This document shows positions 35,156 through 44,694 of a stretch of 64,000 nucleotides of DNA, piece after piece. The stretch comes from Pseudomonadota bacterium. GTDB taxonomy: Bacteria; Pseudomonadota; Gammaproteobacteria; Xanthomonadales; Wenzhouxiangellaceae. The notes beneath the pieces are model-generated. The model searched no databases. It saw nothing but the letters and a program-made list of their open reading frames with translations, and had not been told where the DNA came from. The stretch lies in NCBI GenBank assembly GCA_013285445.1, contig CP053448.1:3207530-3271529 (forward strand), given 5' to 3'. How positions within the stretch are numbered: the first letter of the stretch is position 1; each line of letters begins with the position of its first letter. Position numbers and translations under genes: made by a program.

Positions 35156-37303
35156 CTACAGATTCACCGGATCCATATCCAGGTGCCAGCGGGCTTTGCG
35201 CGCAGCCGGCAGATCGTGCAGCATGCACAGGCGCTTGCCGATTGCCGCAGCCAGGGCGGTTCGGTTGCGCGCCTGTATCCACAGATAGAACCGCCAGTAG
35301 CCGCCGCGCCGGGACAGGACCGCCGGCAGGGGGCCGGTGATCGACAGGCCGTCGACCGCCAGCGCCCGACTCGCCGCATCAAGAAAGGCCCGCGCCGGTT
35401 CGGGCTGATGCGCTTCGGCCCGCAGCAGGGCCAGCGCAGTGTATGGCGGCAGCTCGGCCTGGCGTCTCTCGGCGAGCAGACAGTCGGCAAAGTCGAGGTA
35501 GTCTCCGCTTCGCAGCCGCACGAGCAGTGGATGCTCGGGATGCCGGGTCAATAACAGGAACTCACCCGCGGTATCGCCCCGTCCGGATCGCCCGGCAACC
35601 TGACAGACCGCCTGCCCGAGACGTTCGGGCGCACGAAAATCAGCGCTGAACAGCGCCTGGTCGACGTCGAGCACGGCCGCCAGGGTCACCCCCGGCAGGT
35701 GATGGCCCTTGGCCAGCATCTGGGTGCCGATCAGGACACAGGGCTCACCGGCACGAACCTGTGCCAGCAATTGATCGAACTGCCCGCGCCGGGTCATCGT
35801 ATCGCGATCGACGCGATAAACGGGAACGTCGGACAACTGCTCTCGTATCTGCTGCTCGAGCCTTTCCGTACCGCTGCCCAGGCCCAGAAGATCGGGTGAT
35901 CCGCAGTCCGGACAGCGCGCTGGTGCGCGGCGCTGGGCACCGCAGTGATGACACTGCAAGGCCGAGCGGTGCCGGTGCCAGGTCAGATGCGCGCTGCATC
36001 GCTCGCAGTCGGCCTGCCAGCCACATTCGCCGCACATCAGCACCGGCGCATAGCCGCGCCGGTTGCGATAAAGCAGCACCTGTCCGCCCTGGTCGAGATG
36101 GCGCCGCACGGTTTCGACCAGCTGCCTGTTCAGACCCCGCCCGCCGCCACGGGCGTCAATCACGCGCCAGCGTGGCTGGCGCGCCAGACCGGCGCGCTGA
36201 CCGAGCACCAGTTTCCGGTACCGGCCGGTTCGGGCGTTGTGCAGGCTTTCCAGCGCCGGGGTTGCGCTGCCGAGCACAACCGGAATACCGCAGCGCCGGG
36301 CGCGCAGCACGGCCACGTCGCGTCCGTGATAGCGCGGCGTCTCAGCCTGTTTCAGCGAGGCATCGTGTTCTTCATCGACCACAAACAGCCCCGGCCGACG
36401 AAGCGGCAAAAAGACCGCCGAGCGGGTGCCCACGATCACCCGCGCCGACCCGTCACCGGCAGCTTGCCAGCACGCCAGTCGCTCGCCCTCGCCCAGGTCT
36501 GAATGGTAGACGTGAACACGATGCCCCAGGCGCCGCTCGAAACGCCTGACCAGCTGCGGCGTCAGCCCGATCTCCGGAACGACAATGAGCACCTGGCGGT
36601 CACGCCCCAGCAGGCCACGGGCGGCCTGCAGGTAGACCTCGGTCTTGCCCGATCCGGTGACGCCGGCCAGCAGAAAGGTCTGATAACGGCGGCGCGCGCC
36701 CAGGATCGCGGCAACAGCGGCGCGCTGCGCCTGGTTCAGTTCGGGCCCGGGGTCAGGATCTGCTGGCGGTGTCGCAGCCGTCGCACGCAGCAGGCCACGC
36801 TGCGCCATCTGCCGCAGCACCGCCGCCGAGGCCAGCTTGAGCAACTGCTCGCGTTCAGCCGGCCCTGCCTCCAGGTGCGCCCGCACTCCTGCCTGCGCGG
36901 GCGCACGCGCCAGATCGGCCCGACGGCCCGCTTCGGTCAATTCAAGACAGGATGGCGCCGGCGGCCGGAACGCCCGCACCCGGCGCAAGGCACCAGGCAA
37001 CAGCAGGTTGACCGCCTCGCCGGGAGCAAAGCCGTAATAGCGTGCACACCAGAGCACCAGCTCCAGCAAAGCCGGATTGACCAACGCCGGATCGGCCAGG
37101 CGTTCAATCGGCCGCAGCGCGCTGACGTGTTCCGGCGAGGCCGGCCCCTGATCGACGACCAGCCCGACCAGCCGCCGTCGGCCGAACGGCACGATGACGC
37201 GACTGCCCGGCGCCGGCAGGTCGTCGCCAGCCGGCAGGTACTCGAACAGGCGCGGCACGGGCACCGGCACGGCCACGCGCGCAACCTGCGGACGGGCGGG
37301 CAT
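35156..37303 (-). CDS. priA: Primosomal replication protein N' (PriA helicase)
   Basis: 715 residues. N-terminal 3'-DNA-binding domain (VPVPVPRLFEYLPAGD), Walker A GVTGSGKTEVYLQA, DEEH box (FVVDEEHDASLKQ), GSATPALES, then the zinc module with paired CxxC motifs (CGECGWQADCERC, CHHCG, CPDCG) and the C-terminal helicase lobe (VLIGTQMLAKGHH, QVAGRSGRGD). It restarts replication at abandoned forks. The start MPARPQVARV at 37303 matches the family. It ends the mre-prc cluster, 25 bp after prc. Confidence 0.96.
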   Translation of the reverse strand: MPARPQVARVAVPVPVPRLFEYLPAGDDLPAPGSRVIVPFGRRRLVGLVVDQGPASPEHVSALRPIERLADPALVNPALLELVLWCARYYGFAPGEAVNLLLPGALRRVRAFRPPAPSCLELTEAGRRADLARAPAQAGVRAHLEAGPAEREQLLKLASAAVLRQMAQRGLLRATAATPPADPDPGPELNQAQRAAVAAILGARRRYQTFLLAGVTGSGKTEVYLQAARGLLGRDRQVLIVVPEIGLTPQLVRRFERRLGHRVHVYHSDLGEGERLACWQAAGDGSARVIVGTRSAVFLPLRRPGLFVVDEEHDASLKQAETPRYHGRDVAVLRARRCGIPVVLGSATPALESLHNARTGRYRKLVLGQRAGLARQPRWRVIDARGGGRGLNRQLVETVRRHLDQGGQVLLYRNRRGYAPVLMCGECGWQADCERCSAHLTWHRHRSALQCHHCGAQRRAPARCPDCGSPDLLGLGSGTERLEQQIREQLSDVPVYRVDRDTMTRRGQFDQLLAQVRAGEPCVLIGTQMLAKGHHLPGVTLAAVLDVDQALFSADFRAPERLGQAVCQVAGRSGRGDTAGEFLLLTRHPEHPLLVRLRSGDYLDFADCLLAERRQAELPPYTALALLRAEAHQPEPARAFLDAASRALAVDGLSITGPLPAVLSRRGGYWRFYLWIQARNRTALAAAIGKRLCMLHDLPAARKARWHLDMDPVNL

Positions 37304-37328
37304 CAGAGCGCAACCGGCCGGCTCGCGA

Positions 37329-39467
37329 TCAGTCGATCTCCACACCCAGAGTGATGGGCTCGCGGTGGGCCAGCAGATGATCGCCATCGAGCTCGATGAG
37401 GTCGGTCAGGATACGGGCTGACTCGAGCAGATAGAGATCTTCCTCCTCTTCCTCGTCAGATGCTGCCGCCTCATCCGCGTCCTGACCGTCGCCCAGCGGC
37501 TCTTCTTCAGGTCCATCGCTCCCGTAGCGGGCGCTTCGCCGCGCCTCGACCGCATCCATCTCCTCGCGCCGCGCCGACTCGAGCAGGGAGACCGAATCAC
37601 GGTTACCGTTCTCCTCCCATTCGGCCAGCTCGGCCAGCAGGTCGGCAAGCGCATCATCGGTTTCCAGGCGCTGCTCGTGGCGGACGCGCGCCCGCTCGAT
37701 CAGCGGCTGCAGATCGGCAAAAGGCTGGTAGTCAGTCGGCTGGATCTCGGCCCAGGGCATGGAGAAATCGAGCGCGCTTTCGCCATAGTCCTCGGCATCA
37801 TCCGGCGTTGGCAAGGCAATATCGGGCACCACGCCTCTGGACTGGGTCGATCCGCCCCTGACGCGGTAGAACTGGGCCATGGTCAGCTTGAGCTGCCCCA
37901 GCCGCACGTCGTCGCTGCGCGACATATTGTCGAGATCGATCAGGTTCTGCACGGTGCCCTTGCCGAAGGTCGTTTCGCCGATGATCACGCCGCGACCGTA
38001 ATCCTGAATCGCAGCCGCGAAGATCTCCGAGGCCGAGGCGCTCCGGCGATCGACCAGAACGCCGAGCGGGCCTTCCCAGGCCATCCCGGGCTCGCGGTCT
38101 TCTTCCAGGCTGACGTTGCCACGCGAGTCGCGCACCTGAACCACCGGCCCGGTATCGATAAACAATCCGGTCATGGTGGTCGCCTCGACCAGGGCTCCGC
38201 CGCCATTGCCGCGCAGGTCGATCAGAAGCCCGTCAATCGACTCGGCCTTGAGCTCGTTGATCAGGCGACGCACGTCGCGCGTGCTGGAGCGATAATTGGG
38301 CTCGTTCTGCGCCCTGCCCTGGAAATCCACGTAGAACACCGGCACCCGAATGACGCCAATGCGCCGGATTTCCTCGCCGACCGGCACCTCCAGCAGCTCG
38401 CTGCTGGCGGCCTGTTCCTCGAGTTTGACTTCGTTGCGCACCAGGTCGATGACCTTCGACGGACCGCTCAGGCCGGTGTCCGCCGGCAGCACCTCGAGCC
38501 GAACCACGGTTTCGCGCTCGCCGCGGATGAGATCAACCACGTCGTCGAGACGCCAGCCGATCACGTCCTCGATCGGACCGTCGGCACCCTGGCCGACACC
38601 GATAATTCGATCCCCTGACTGCAACCGCCCGTCGAGGTCAGCCGGACCGCCGGGCACCAATTCGATGACCGTCGTGTACTCGGTCTCGCGCTGCAGCATC
38701 GCGCCAATGCCGTCGAGCGAAAGACGCATCGAGATCTCGAAATTCTCCGAGGTACGCGGCGACATATAGGCCGAATGCGGCTCGATCGAGCGGGCAAAGG
38801 CATTCATCAGAAACGAAAACACATCCTCGTTGTTGAATTCACCGATTCGGCGCCCGAGGTTGTCGTAGCGCTGGTCAAGCGTTTCGACAATCTCCTCGTC
38901 GTCCTGGTCGGCCAGCTTCAGTCGCAGCCAGTCGTTCTTGACCCGCTTGCGCCAGATTTCGTCGAGCGCTTCGCGGCTCTCCGCCCAGGGCTGTTCCCTG
39001 CGATCGAAGTGATAGCTCTCGTCAATGGTGAAATCGAAGCCCTGCTCCAGCAGCGAACGCGCATGGGCGACCCGCTCGTCGACGCGCTCGATGTAGAGGT
39101 TGAATATCTCGTAGGCGGGCTCAAGGTCCGCCGAGCTGACCGCATCGGCCAGGGTGGCCCGAAAACGCTCCAGACCGGCAATATCATCGGCCAGGAAGTA
39201 GACCCGATTGGGGTCGAGCACCTCCAGGTACTGGTTGAACACTCGCTCCGAGAACTCGCTGTCGAGACTCTGCGGCCGATAGTGAAAATTGGTCATGAAC
39301 CGCGACGCCAGGCGGCTGGCATAGCGATGCTGCGGTTCGGGCGCCAATCGCTTGACCGAGGTTTCGCTGACGCCGGCCCGGCCATCGTCGGGCTGCAGCA
39401 ACAGCACCGGACTGAGCAGGGCCAGAGAGAAAACGAGGACGAAAATCCGATTTGGTGTCATATTCAT
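37329..39467 (-). CDS. prc: Tail-specific periplasmic protease Prc (S41 family)
   Basis: 712 residues. The N-terminal signal NRIFVLVFSLALLSPVLLL is followed by the Prc-specific helical region (YLEVLDPNRVYFLADDI, FLMNAFARSIEPHSAYMSP). A PDZ domain (about 240-330) is followed by the S41 core: DLRGNGGGALVEA, RRSASASEIFAAAI with the nucleophile Ser and IGETTFGKGTVQ with the general-base Lys. The C-terminus is highly acidic, including a run of glutamates. It trims C-termini of periplasmic proteins; in E. coli it also controls murein hydrolase levels, which fits the neighbouring wall genes. Start at ATG 39467 or 39461. Confidence 0.95.
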   Translation of the reverse strand: MNMTPNRIFVLVFSLALLSPVLLLQPDDGRAGVSETSVKRLAPEPQHRYASRLASRFMTNFHYRPQSLDSEFSERVFNQYLEVLDPNRVYFLADDIAGLERFRATLADAVSSADLEPAYEIFNLYIERVDERVAHARSLLEQGFDFTIDESYHFDRREQPWAESREALDEIWRKRVKNDWLRLKLADQDDEEIVETLDQRYDNLGRRIGEFNNEDVFSFLMNAFARSIEPHSAYMSPRTSENFEISMRLSLDGIGAMLQRETEYTTVIELVPGGPADLDGRLQSGDRIIGVGQGADGPIEDVIGWRLDDVVDLIRGERETVVRLEVLPADTGLSGPSKVIDLVRNEVKLEEQAASSELLEVPVGEEIRRIGVIRVPVFYVDFQGRAQNEPNYRSSTRDVRRLINELKAESIDGLLIDLRGNGGGALVEATTMTGLFIDTGPVVQVRDSRGNVSLEEDREPGMAWEGPLGVLVDRRSASASEIFAAAIQDYGRGVIIGETTFGKGTVQNLIDLDNMSRSDDVRLGQLKLTMAQFYRVRGGSTQSRGVVPDIALPTPDDAEDYGESALDFSMPWAEIQPTDYQPFADLQPLIERARVRHEQRLETDDALADLLAELAEWEENGNRDSVSLLESARREEMDAVEARRSARYGSDGPEEEPLGDGQDADEAAASDEEEEEDLYLLESARILTDLIELDGDHLLAHREPITLGVEID

Positions 39468-39472
39468 GTCAG

Positions 39473-40231
39473 CTAGGACCGGTCCGCGCCGGTGAAGTTT
39501 TGCCGATCTGCACTGGAGACATGCTCCCAACATGCATGGTACCCCATCAAACGGCAGAAGGATGTCACCAGCCGCCGGGCCGCCTCATCCCAGTCGGGCT
39601 CCTCGACCAGGCTGCGCAGATCGGTCATCTGCTGCCCGGCATAGCCGCAGGGATTGATCAGCGAGAAAGGCGACAGGTCCATGGCAATATTGAAAGCCAG
39701 GCCGTGATAGGTGCAGCCGCGGCGCACCTTCAGCCCGATCGAGGCGATCTTGGCCTGGCCAACGAACACCCCCGGCGCGCCTTCACGCCGCACGCCGACT
39801 GCGCCGATCCCGTCGAGCACGTCGATCACGGCCTGCTCGAGCCGATCAACCAGACAACGCACACCGCAGCGAATGCGCTCGATATCGAGCAGCGGATACA
39901 TCACGACCTGACCGGGACCGTGATAAGTGACCTGACCGCCGCGATCGGTCTGGACCACGGGAATGGCGCCAGGATTGAGTACGTGCTCCGGGCGTCCGGC
40001 CAGCCCCTGGGTGAAGACCGGATCGTGCTCAACCAGCCACAGCTCGTCACCCGTCTGGGCATCGCGCCCGTCGGTAAACGCCTTCATTGCCGCCCAGACC
40101 GGTTGGTAGGGCTGGCGGCCAAGATGCCGCACGGCCAGCTCCGGCGCAACGGGTTGTACCGGTGACGCGACAACGGCCGAGGGTTCCCCCGGGCGCTGAA
40201 CCCTGAAGCCTGGTCCCTTGCCTTCCGTCAT
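39473..40231 (-). CDS. lipB: Octanoyl-[acyl-carrier-protein]:protein N-octanoyltransferase
   Basis: 252 residues. LipB markers are TDRGGQVTYHGPGQVVMYPLLD, the Lys of GQAKIASIGLKV, and the thioester-forming Cys in LINPCGYAGQQMTDL. It transfers octanoate from ACP to lipoyl domains, the first step of lipoate assembly. The ATG overlaps the ybeD stop (ATGA); ybeD-lipB adjacency is conserved in proteobacteria. An extra 35 N-terminal residues precede the conserved LAVRHLGRQPYQPVW. No lipA is in the window. Confidence 0.96.
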   Translation of the reverse strand: MTEGKGPGFRVQRPGEPSAVVASPVQPVAPELAVRHLGRQPYQPVWAAMKAFTDGRDAQTGDELWLVEHDPVFTQGLAGRPEHVLNPGAIPVVQTDRGGQVTYHGPGQVVMYPLLDIERIRCGVRCLVDRLEQAVIDVLDGIGAVGVRREGAPGVFVGQAKIASIGLKVRRGCTYHGLAFNIAMDLSPFSLINPCGYAGQQMTDLRSLVEEPDWDEAARRLVTSFCRLMGYHACWEHVSSADRQNFTGADRS

Positions 40232-40494
40232 AGCGTCATCTTCACGACATCCAGTGCCCGGATTTCGCTGTAGACGGCCTCGAGCTGGCGACGCGACTGG
40301 GCCTCGATCACAACGGTAATGCTTTCATAGCGGCCATGACGACTGGGCCGGATGCTCACGTCGTGTTCGCCGGGCATCTCGGCGTGTCGCGCGATGACCG
40401 ACAGCACCTGATGCAATGCGTCGTCGTCGGCCATCACCATGGCCTTGACCGGCCAGCGGCAGGGAAAGGACAGTGGACTGTCGTCGGGCGCCAT
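40228..40494 (-). CDS. ybeD: YbeD/DUF493-family protein
   Basis: 88 residues, DUF493: an ACT-like fold with FPCRWPVKAMV at the start and YESITVVIEAQSRRQLEAVYSEIRALDVVKMTL at the end. Function is unproven. It lies three bases after the dacA stop and overlaps lipB by four bases, the standard dacA-ybeD-lipB order. Confidence 0.93.
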   Translation of the reverse strand: MAPDDSPLSFPCRWPVKAMVMADDDALHQVLSVIARHAEMPGEHDVSIRPSRHGRYESITVVIEAQSRRQLEAVYSEIRALDVVKMTL

Positions 40495-40496
40495 CG

Positions 40497-41663
40497 TCAG
40501 TCACCGCCAAACAGACCACCAACCCATAGCCGCATGGCGTCCATGCTACGGCCGAAAAAGCCGGCTGCCTCGACCGCATCGAGGGCAACCAGGTCGCGCT
40601 CTTCGAGATCGCTGTCGTCGAGTGAAATGACCAGCCGGCCCACGCGCTCGCCCTGTGTCAGGGGCGCTATCAGGGTATCACCCATCTCCAGCCTGGCCTC
40701 GAGTGCGTCATAGCGGCCGCGCGGAATGGTCAGGAACAGGTCTTCGGAGACGCCCAGCCGGACGCTGTCCGACTGCCCTTTCCACACCCGCTCGACGCTG
40801 AGCTCATCGCCGGCCTCGTAGAGCTGATAGGTTTCGAAGAAACGGAACCCGTAATTGAGCAGCGACTGGCTGGCTGTCGCCCGGGCCTCCTCGCTGTCGG
40901 TACCCATGACCACACTGACCAGACGCATGCCGTCGCGCATGGCCGAGGTCACCAGGCAGTAACCGGCCGATTCGGTGTGCCCGGTCTTGAGTCCGTCGAC
41001 CGACGGGTCGCGCCACAAAAGCCGGTTGCGGTTGTGCTGGCGGATCTCGTTGAAGGTGTACTCGCGCTCCGAATACCAGGCATAGAAGTCGGGAAACTCC
41101 CGAATCAGCGCGGCCGCCAGGCGGGCAGTGTCGCGTGCCGTTGTGTACTGCTCGGGATGCGGCAAACCGGTAGCGTTGACATAATGGGTGCCGCTCATGC
41201 CCAGCTGCCGGGCCGCCTCGTTCATCATGCCCGCAAACACCTCCTCGCTGCCGGCCACGTGTTCGGCCAGCGCCACGCTGGCGTCGTTGCCCGACTGGAT
41301 GATCACTCCCTTGAGCAGTGCCTCGACCGGCACCTGCTTGCCGACCTCGACAAACATGCGCGAGCCCTCGGTGCGCCAGGCTTTCTCAGAGATCAGCACC
41401 GCCTCGTCAAGCGCCAGATTGCCGCGGGTGATTTCGCGGAAAACGACGTACGACGTCATCAGCTTGGTGATGCTCGCCGGCTCGACCCGGGCATCCGACT
41501 GCTGCTCGGCGATCGTGGCCTGGCTATGGTAGTCGACGAGGATGTAGCTTGTGGCACCGATCGAGGGCGCGGCCGGCACCGGCGACTGGGCGGCCAGGTC
41601 GGCCGCTGACAGGATGATCAGCGCGGTCAGTAGGCAGGATGGAATGATTCGATTCGATTGCAT
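40497..41663 (-). CDS. dacA: D-alanyl-D-alanine carboxypeptidase (PBP5/6 type)
   Basis: 388 residues with a signal peptide (SCLLTALIILSAADLAAQ). Active-site triad motifs: SITK (Ser64, Lys67), SGN at 124-126 and KTG at 226-228. A C-terminal PBP5 beta domain and a final segment AAGFFGRSMDAMRLWVGGLF that can form an amphipathic membrane anchor follow. It removes terminal D-Ala from pentapeptides in the periplasm. Located between rlpA and ybeD in the cell-shape cluster. Confidence 0.96.
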   Translation of the reverse strand: MQSNRIIPSCLLTALIILSAADLAAQSPVPAAPSIGATSYILVDYHSQATIAEQQSDARVEPASITKLMTSYVVFREITRGNLALDEAVLISEKAWRTEGSRMFVEVGKQVPVEALLKGVIIQSGNDASVALAEHVAGSEEVFAGMMNEAARQLGMSGTHYVNATGLPHPEQYTTARDTARLAAALIREFPDFYAWYSEREYTFNEIRQHNRNRLLWRDPSVDGLKTGHTESAGYCLVTSAMRDGMRLVSVVMGTDSEEARATASQSLLNYGFRFFETYQLYEAGDELSVERVWKGQSDSVRLGVSEDLFLTIPRGRYDALEARLEMGDTLIAPLTQGERVGRLVISLDDSDLEERDLVALDAVEAAGFFGRSMDAMRLWVGGLFGGD

Positions 41664-41694
41664 GGCTTCAGTATTGAATAAAAGGATTCAACAG

Positions 41695-42468
41695 TCACGG
41701 ATAAACATAGCGGGCCGGACCAAGACCGAGTTCAGCGACGCGCTCGAGCAGCGCCACGGCGCGACGCAATTCCTCGACCGGGCCGATCCGCACCCGCCAC
41801 AGCGCTTCGCCGGGGCTGCCCGATGCCTCGGTCGCAATCGGTCCGATCCCGGCCCGTTCCAGCTCGCGGGTGACGGCTGCGGCCCGTTCGGCTTCGGCAA
41901 AGGCACCCACCTGAACCCAGACCGGCAAGCGGGCGGGGCGGGGCGTCGGCTCGACCTGCTCATCGAAAGTGATCGCGCGTACCGCCACTGGCGCTGTACC
42001 GGCCTCGGTCATGCCCAGGGCATGAGCCGCTGCCCATGACAGATCGATCAGTCGGTCCGCATGAAACGGCCCGCGGTCGTTGACCCGCACGATGATACGC
42101 CGACCGGTGTCCAGATGGGTCACTTCAGCCCAGGTCGGCAGCGGCAGGGTACGGTGCGCAGCGGTCAGCTGATACATATCGTAGGGCTCGCCCGACGAAG
42201 TCATGCGGCCGTGAAACTTGGTGCCGTACCAAGAGGCAATCCCCTCCTCGCTGTAGCCGGCCGCCTGGTCGAGCACCCGGTAAGTCTGCCCCATGACCTC
42301 GTAGGGGGTGTGGTTGCCGTACGCACTGCGCGGTTCCGGGTGGGGCAGGGGCCATTCGATCAGATCGGGGTCCGGCAGTGCGGGCGGAGGACCGTCCGGG
42401 CGCTCGCGCTGCGGCTGTGCACAGGCGACCGCCAGCGCCGAGATCATCAGCATGACAGCCAGGCGCAT
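41695..42468 (-). CDS. rlpA: RlpA septal-ring lipoprotein / lytic transglycosylase
   Basis: 257 residues. A short lipoprotein signal with Cys after ALAVA. A double-psi beta-barrel with EEGIASWYGTKFHGRMTSSGEPYDM, LPTWAEVTHLDTGRRIIVRVNDRGPF (catalytic-type Asp) and DLSWAAAHALGM is followed by a C-terminal SPOR domain (about 185-257, VWVQVGAFAEAERA) that binds denuded glycan strands. The ATG at 42468 overlaps the mltB stop; a GTG one codon earlier is possible. Confidence 0.95.
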   Translation of the reverse strand: MRLAVMLMISALAVACAQPQRERPDGPPPALPDPDLIEWPLPHPEPRSAYGNHTPYEVMGQTYRVLDQAAGYSEEGIASWYGTKFHGRMTSSGEPYDMYQLTAAHRTLPLPTWAEVTHLDTGRRIIVRVNDRGPFHADRLIDLSWAAAHALGMTEAGTAPVAVRAITFDEQVEPTPRPARLPVWVQVGAFAEAERAAAVTRELERAGIGPIATEASGSPGEALWRVRIGPVEELRRAVALLERVAELGLGPARYVYP

Positions 42469-43463
42469 CACCGGACAGCCCGCTCGCGAATGGCTTCGGC
42501 CAGCTGGTAGACAGCCATTGCATAAAGGGGCGACCGGTTGTAGCGGGTAATGACATAGAAATTCTGGAAGCCAACCCAGTACTCGGCACCATTTTCCGTT
42601 TCCAGCTCAACCAGCGTGGCCGGCGTATCTGGCGGCAGGTCGCCGACCTCCACCGCCACCCCCATGTCGACCAATTGACCGAGCCGATGTTCGGGCTTGA
42701 GCGAAAACGCTGACGCATCCACGGGAACGTCGCCATCGACACGGCGGGCGATCGGGCCATCGGCTTCCCAGCCGTGGCGAGCCAGGTAGTTGGCAATCGA
42801 GCCGAGCGCGTCCGGCAGCGAGCGCCACAGATCGCGGCGGCCGCTACCATCCATGTCGATGGCGTAGGCGCGATAGCTCGACGGCATGAACTGACCCACC
42901 CCCATGGCACCGGCATACGAGCCGCGCACCTCGGTGACCGGCAGCGATTCTTCGCCGGCCAGGCTCAGGAAATGTCCCAGTTCCGAGGCAAAAAAATCGG
43001 CCCGGCGGGGAAAGTAGAAACCCAGCGTGGCCAGCGCGTCGATGACCCGAAAGCTGCCGGTGTTCATGCCGTAGTTGGTCTCGACGCCTATGATGGCAAC
43101 GATGATCGCCGGCGACACCGAAAACCGCTGCGCCGCCGCGCGTATTTCAGCCTCATTGGCGCGCCAGAACTCAGCGCCAGCGGCAATGCGCGTCTCGGTC
43201 ACGAATATCGGCCGGTAGCGGTACCAGGGGCGGGCCTCGGCCGGCCGCGTGATGGCGTCAATGATCGATTGCTGGTATCGGGCCTCGGCCAGCACCTCAC
43301 GCACCTCGTCGGCATCCAGGCCATGCTCGACCACGACCCGTTCGACAAACGCCTCGGCGCCGGGATGCGGCTCGGCGAGTTCACCGGCCTGGGTGCCGAC
43401 CGACAGCAGCAGCGACAAAACCAGCAGGCTGACCGAAAAAAACATCGCGATATTCCGTAGCAT
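42468..43463 (-). CDS. mltB: Membrane-bound lytic murein transglycosylase B
   Basis: 331 residues from ATG 43463, with an N-terminal hydrophobic segment FFSVSLLVLSLLLSVGTQAG (signal peptide, no clear lipobox Cys). The catalytic Glu128 lies in IIGVETNYGMNTG. GSYAGAMGVGQFMPSSYRAYA, DLWRSLPDALGSIANYLARHGW and the end VITRYNRSPLYAMAVYQLAE are MltB family blocks. It cleaves the MurNAc-GlcNAc bond to the 1,6-anhydro product. About 100 bp separate it from rodA, the largest gap of the cluster. Confidence 0.94.
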   Translation of the reverse strand: MLRNIAMFFSVSLLVLSLLLSVGTQAGELAEPHPGAEAFVERVVVEHGLDADEVREVLAEARYQQSIIDAITRPAEARPWYRYRPIFVTETRIAAGAEFWRANEAEIRAAAQRFSVSPAIIVAIIGVETNYGMNTGSFRVIDALATLGFYFPRRADFFASELGHFLSLAGEESLPVTEVRGSYAGAMGVGQFMPSSYRAYAIDMDGSGRRDLWRSLPDALGSIANYLARHGWEADGPIARRVDGDVPVDASAFSLKPEHRLGQLVDMGVAVEVGDLPPDTPATLVELETENGAEYWVGFQNFYVITRYNRSPLYAMAVYQLAEAIRERAVR

Positions 43464-43569
43464 GTCCTGGAGACTATAGAAACCCGGTAGCGGGAAAAGT
43501 TTGATTGCCGTAGCCAGCAGAGATTCTACCAGCTGGCCGGTGCCCGGCTCTGACTGGCCGGGACCTGAT

Positions 43570-44694
43570 TCAACCCATGAATCGGCGGCGGCTGTACAGG
43601 CCCATGACGACACCGAACCCGGCAAGCAGCGTCACCGCCGAGGTACCACCGTAGCTGATCAAGGGCAGCGGCACGCCGACCACGGGCAACAGTCCGGAGA
43701 CCATGCCGGCATTGACCGCCAGGTAGACGAAGAACATGAACACCAGCGCCCCTGACAGCAGCCGGGCGAAAGTATCACGACACTGGCTGGCCAGAAACAG
43801 GGCGCGCAGAATGATGGCTGCGTAGATCACCAGCAGCACAGCGACTCCGATAAACCCGAATTCCTCTGCCGCCACCGACAAAATGAAATCCGTGTGGGGC
43901 TCGGGCAGAAACTCGAGGTGCGACTGGCTGCCACCCAGCCAGCCCTTGCCCGTCATGCCGCCCGACCCGACCGCTATCTTTGACTGAATGATGTTCCAGC
44001 CCTGGCCCAGCGGGTCACTCTCCGGATCAAGGAAGGTGAGAATGCGCTCGCGCTGATAATCGTGCAGCCGCAGCCAGATCAGCGGCGCGGAAGCGGCCAG
44101 TCCGGCCGCCAGTGTCAGGATCACGCGCCAGCCAAGTCCCGCCAGGAACAGCAGGCATAAACCGCTGAGCGCGACCAGAACCGCTGTACCGAGGTCCGGC
44201 TGTACCACGATCAGTGCGACCGGCAGGCCAATCAGTGCCGACGCCACTGCCAGCATGCGCCAGTCCGGCGGCAGGGGTCGCCGATCGAGCATGATTGCCA
44301 GCATCAGCGGCAGTGCCAGCTTCATCGCCTCGGACGGCTGAAAGCGAATCAGGCCCAGATCCAGCCAGCGCTGGGCACCGCGCCCAACCCCGACGATCAG
44401 GGCCGCGATGAGCGCCAGCACGGTCAGCAGATACAGCCAGGGACCCCACAGACGCAACAGCCGAGGCGGCACCTGGGCCAGACCAACCATGACCGCCAGC
44501 CCGACACCGAAACGCACGCTCTGGCGCCAAACCAGGTCCGGATTCCGCTCGCCCGCAGAGTACAGCACCAACAGCCCGACGCCCATCAGCACGGCCAGCA
44601 TGACGACAAGCACCGGGTCGAGCCGTAATGTGCTCAGACTCCGAACCAGCAGGGAATCTGCCGCGCGCAGCTTATTCACGGCCAGCGTCCGCAT
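43570..44694 (-). CDS. rodA: Rod-shape peptidoglycan polymerase RodA
   Basis: 374-residue SEDS protein with ten or so transmembrane helices. Signature segments are RFQPSEAMKLALPLMLA, VVQPDLGTAVLVALSG (the conserved Asp), GWNIIQSKIAVGSGG, EFLPEPHTDFILSVAAEEFG and PLISYGGTSAVTLLAGFG. It polymerises glycan together with PBP2. The ATG at 44694 overlaps mrdA by 23 bp. Confidence 0.96.
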   Translation of the reverse strand: MRTLAVNKLRAADSLLVRSLSTLRLDPVLVVMLAVLMGVGLLVLYSAGERNPDLVWRQSVRFGVGLAVMVGLAQVPPRLLRLWGPWLYLLTVLALIAALIVGVGRGAQRWLDLGLIRFQPSEAMKLALPLMLAIMLDRRPLPPDWRMLAVASALIGLPVALIVVQPDLGTAVLVALSGLCLLFLAGLGWRVILTLAAGLAASAPLIWLRLHDYQRERILTFLDPESDPLGQGWNIIQSKIAVGSGGMTGKGWLGGSQSHLEFLPEPHTDFILSVAAEEFGFIGVAVLLVIYAAIILRALFLASQCRDTFARLLSGALVFMFFVYLAVNAGMVSGLLPVVGVPLPLISYGGTSAVTLLAGFGVVMGLYSRRRFMG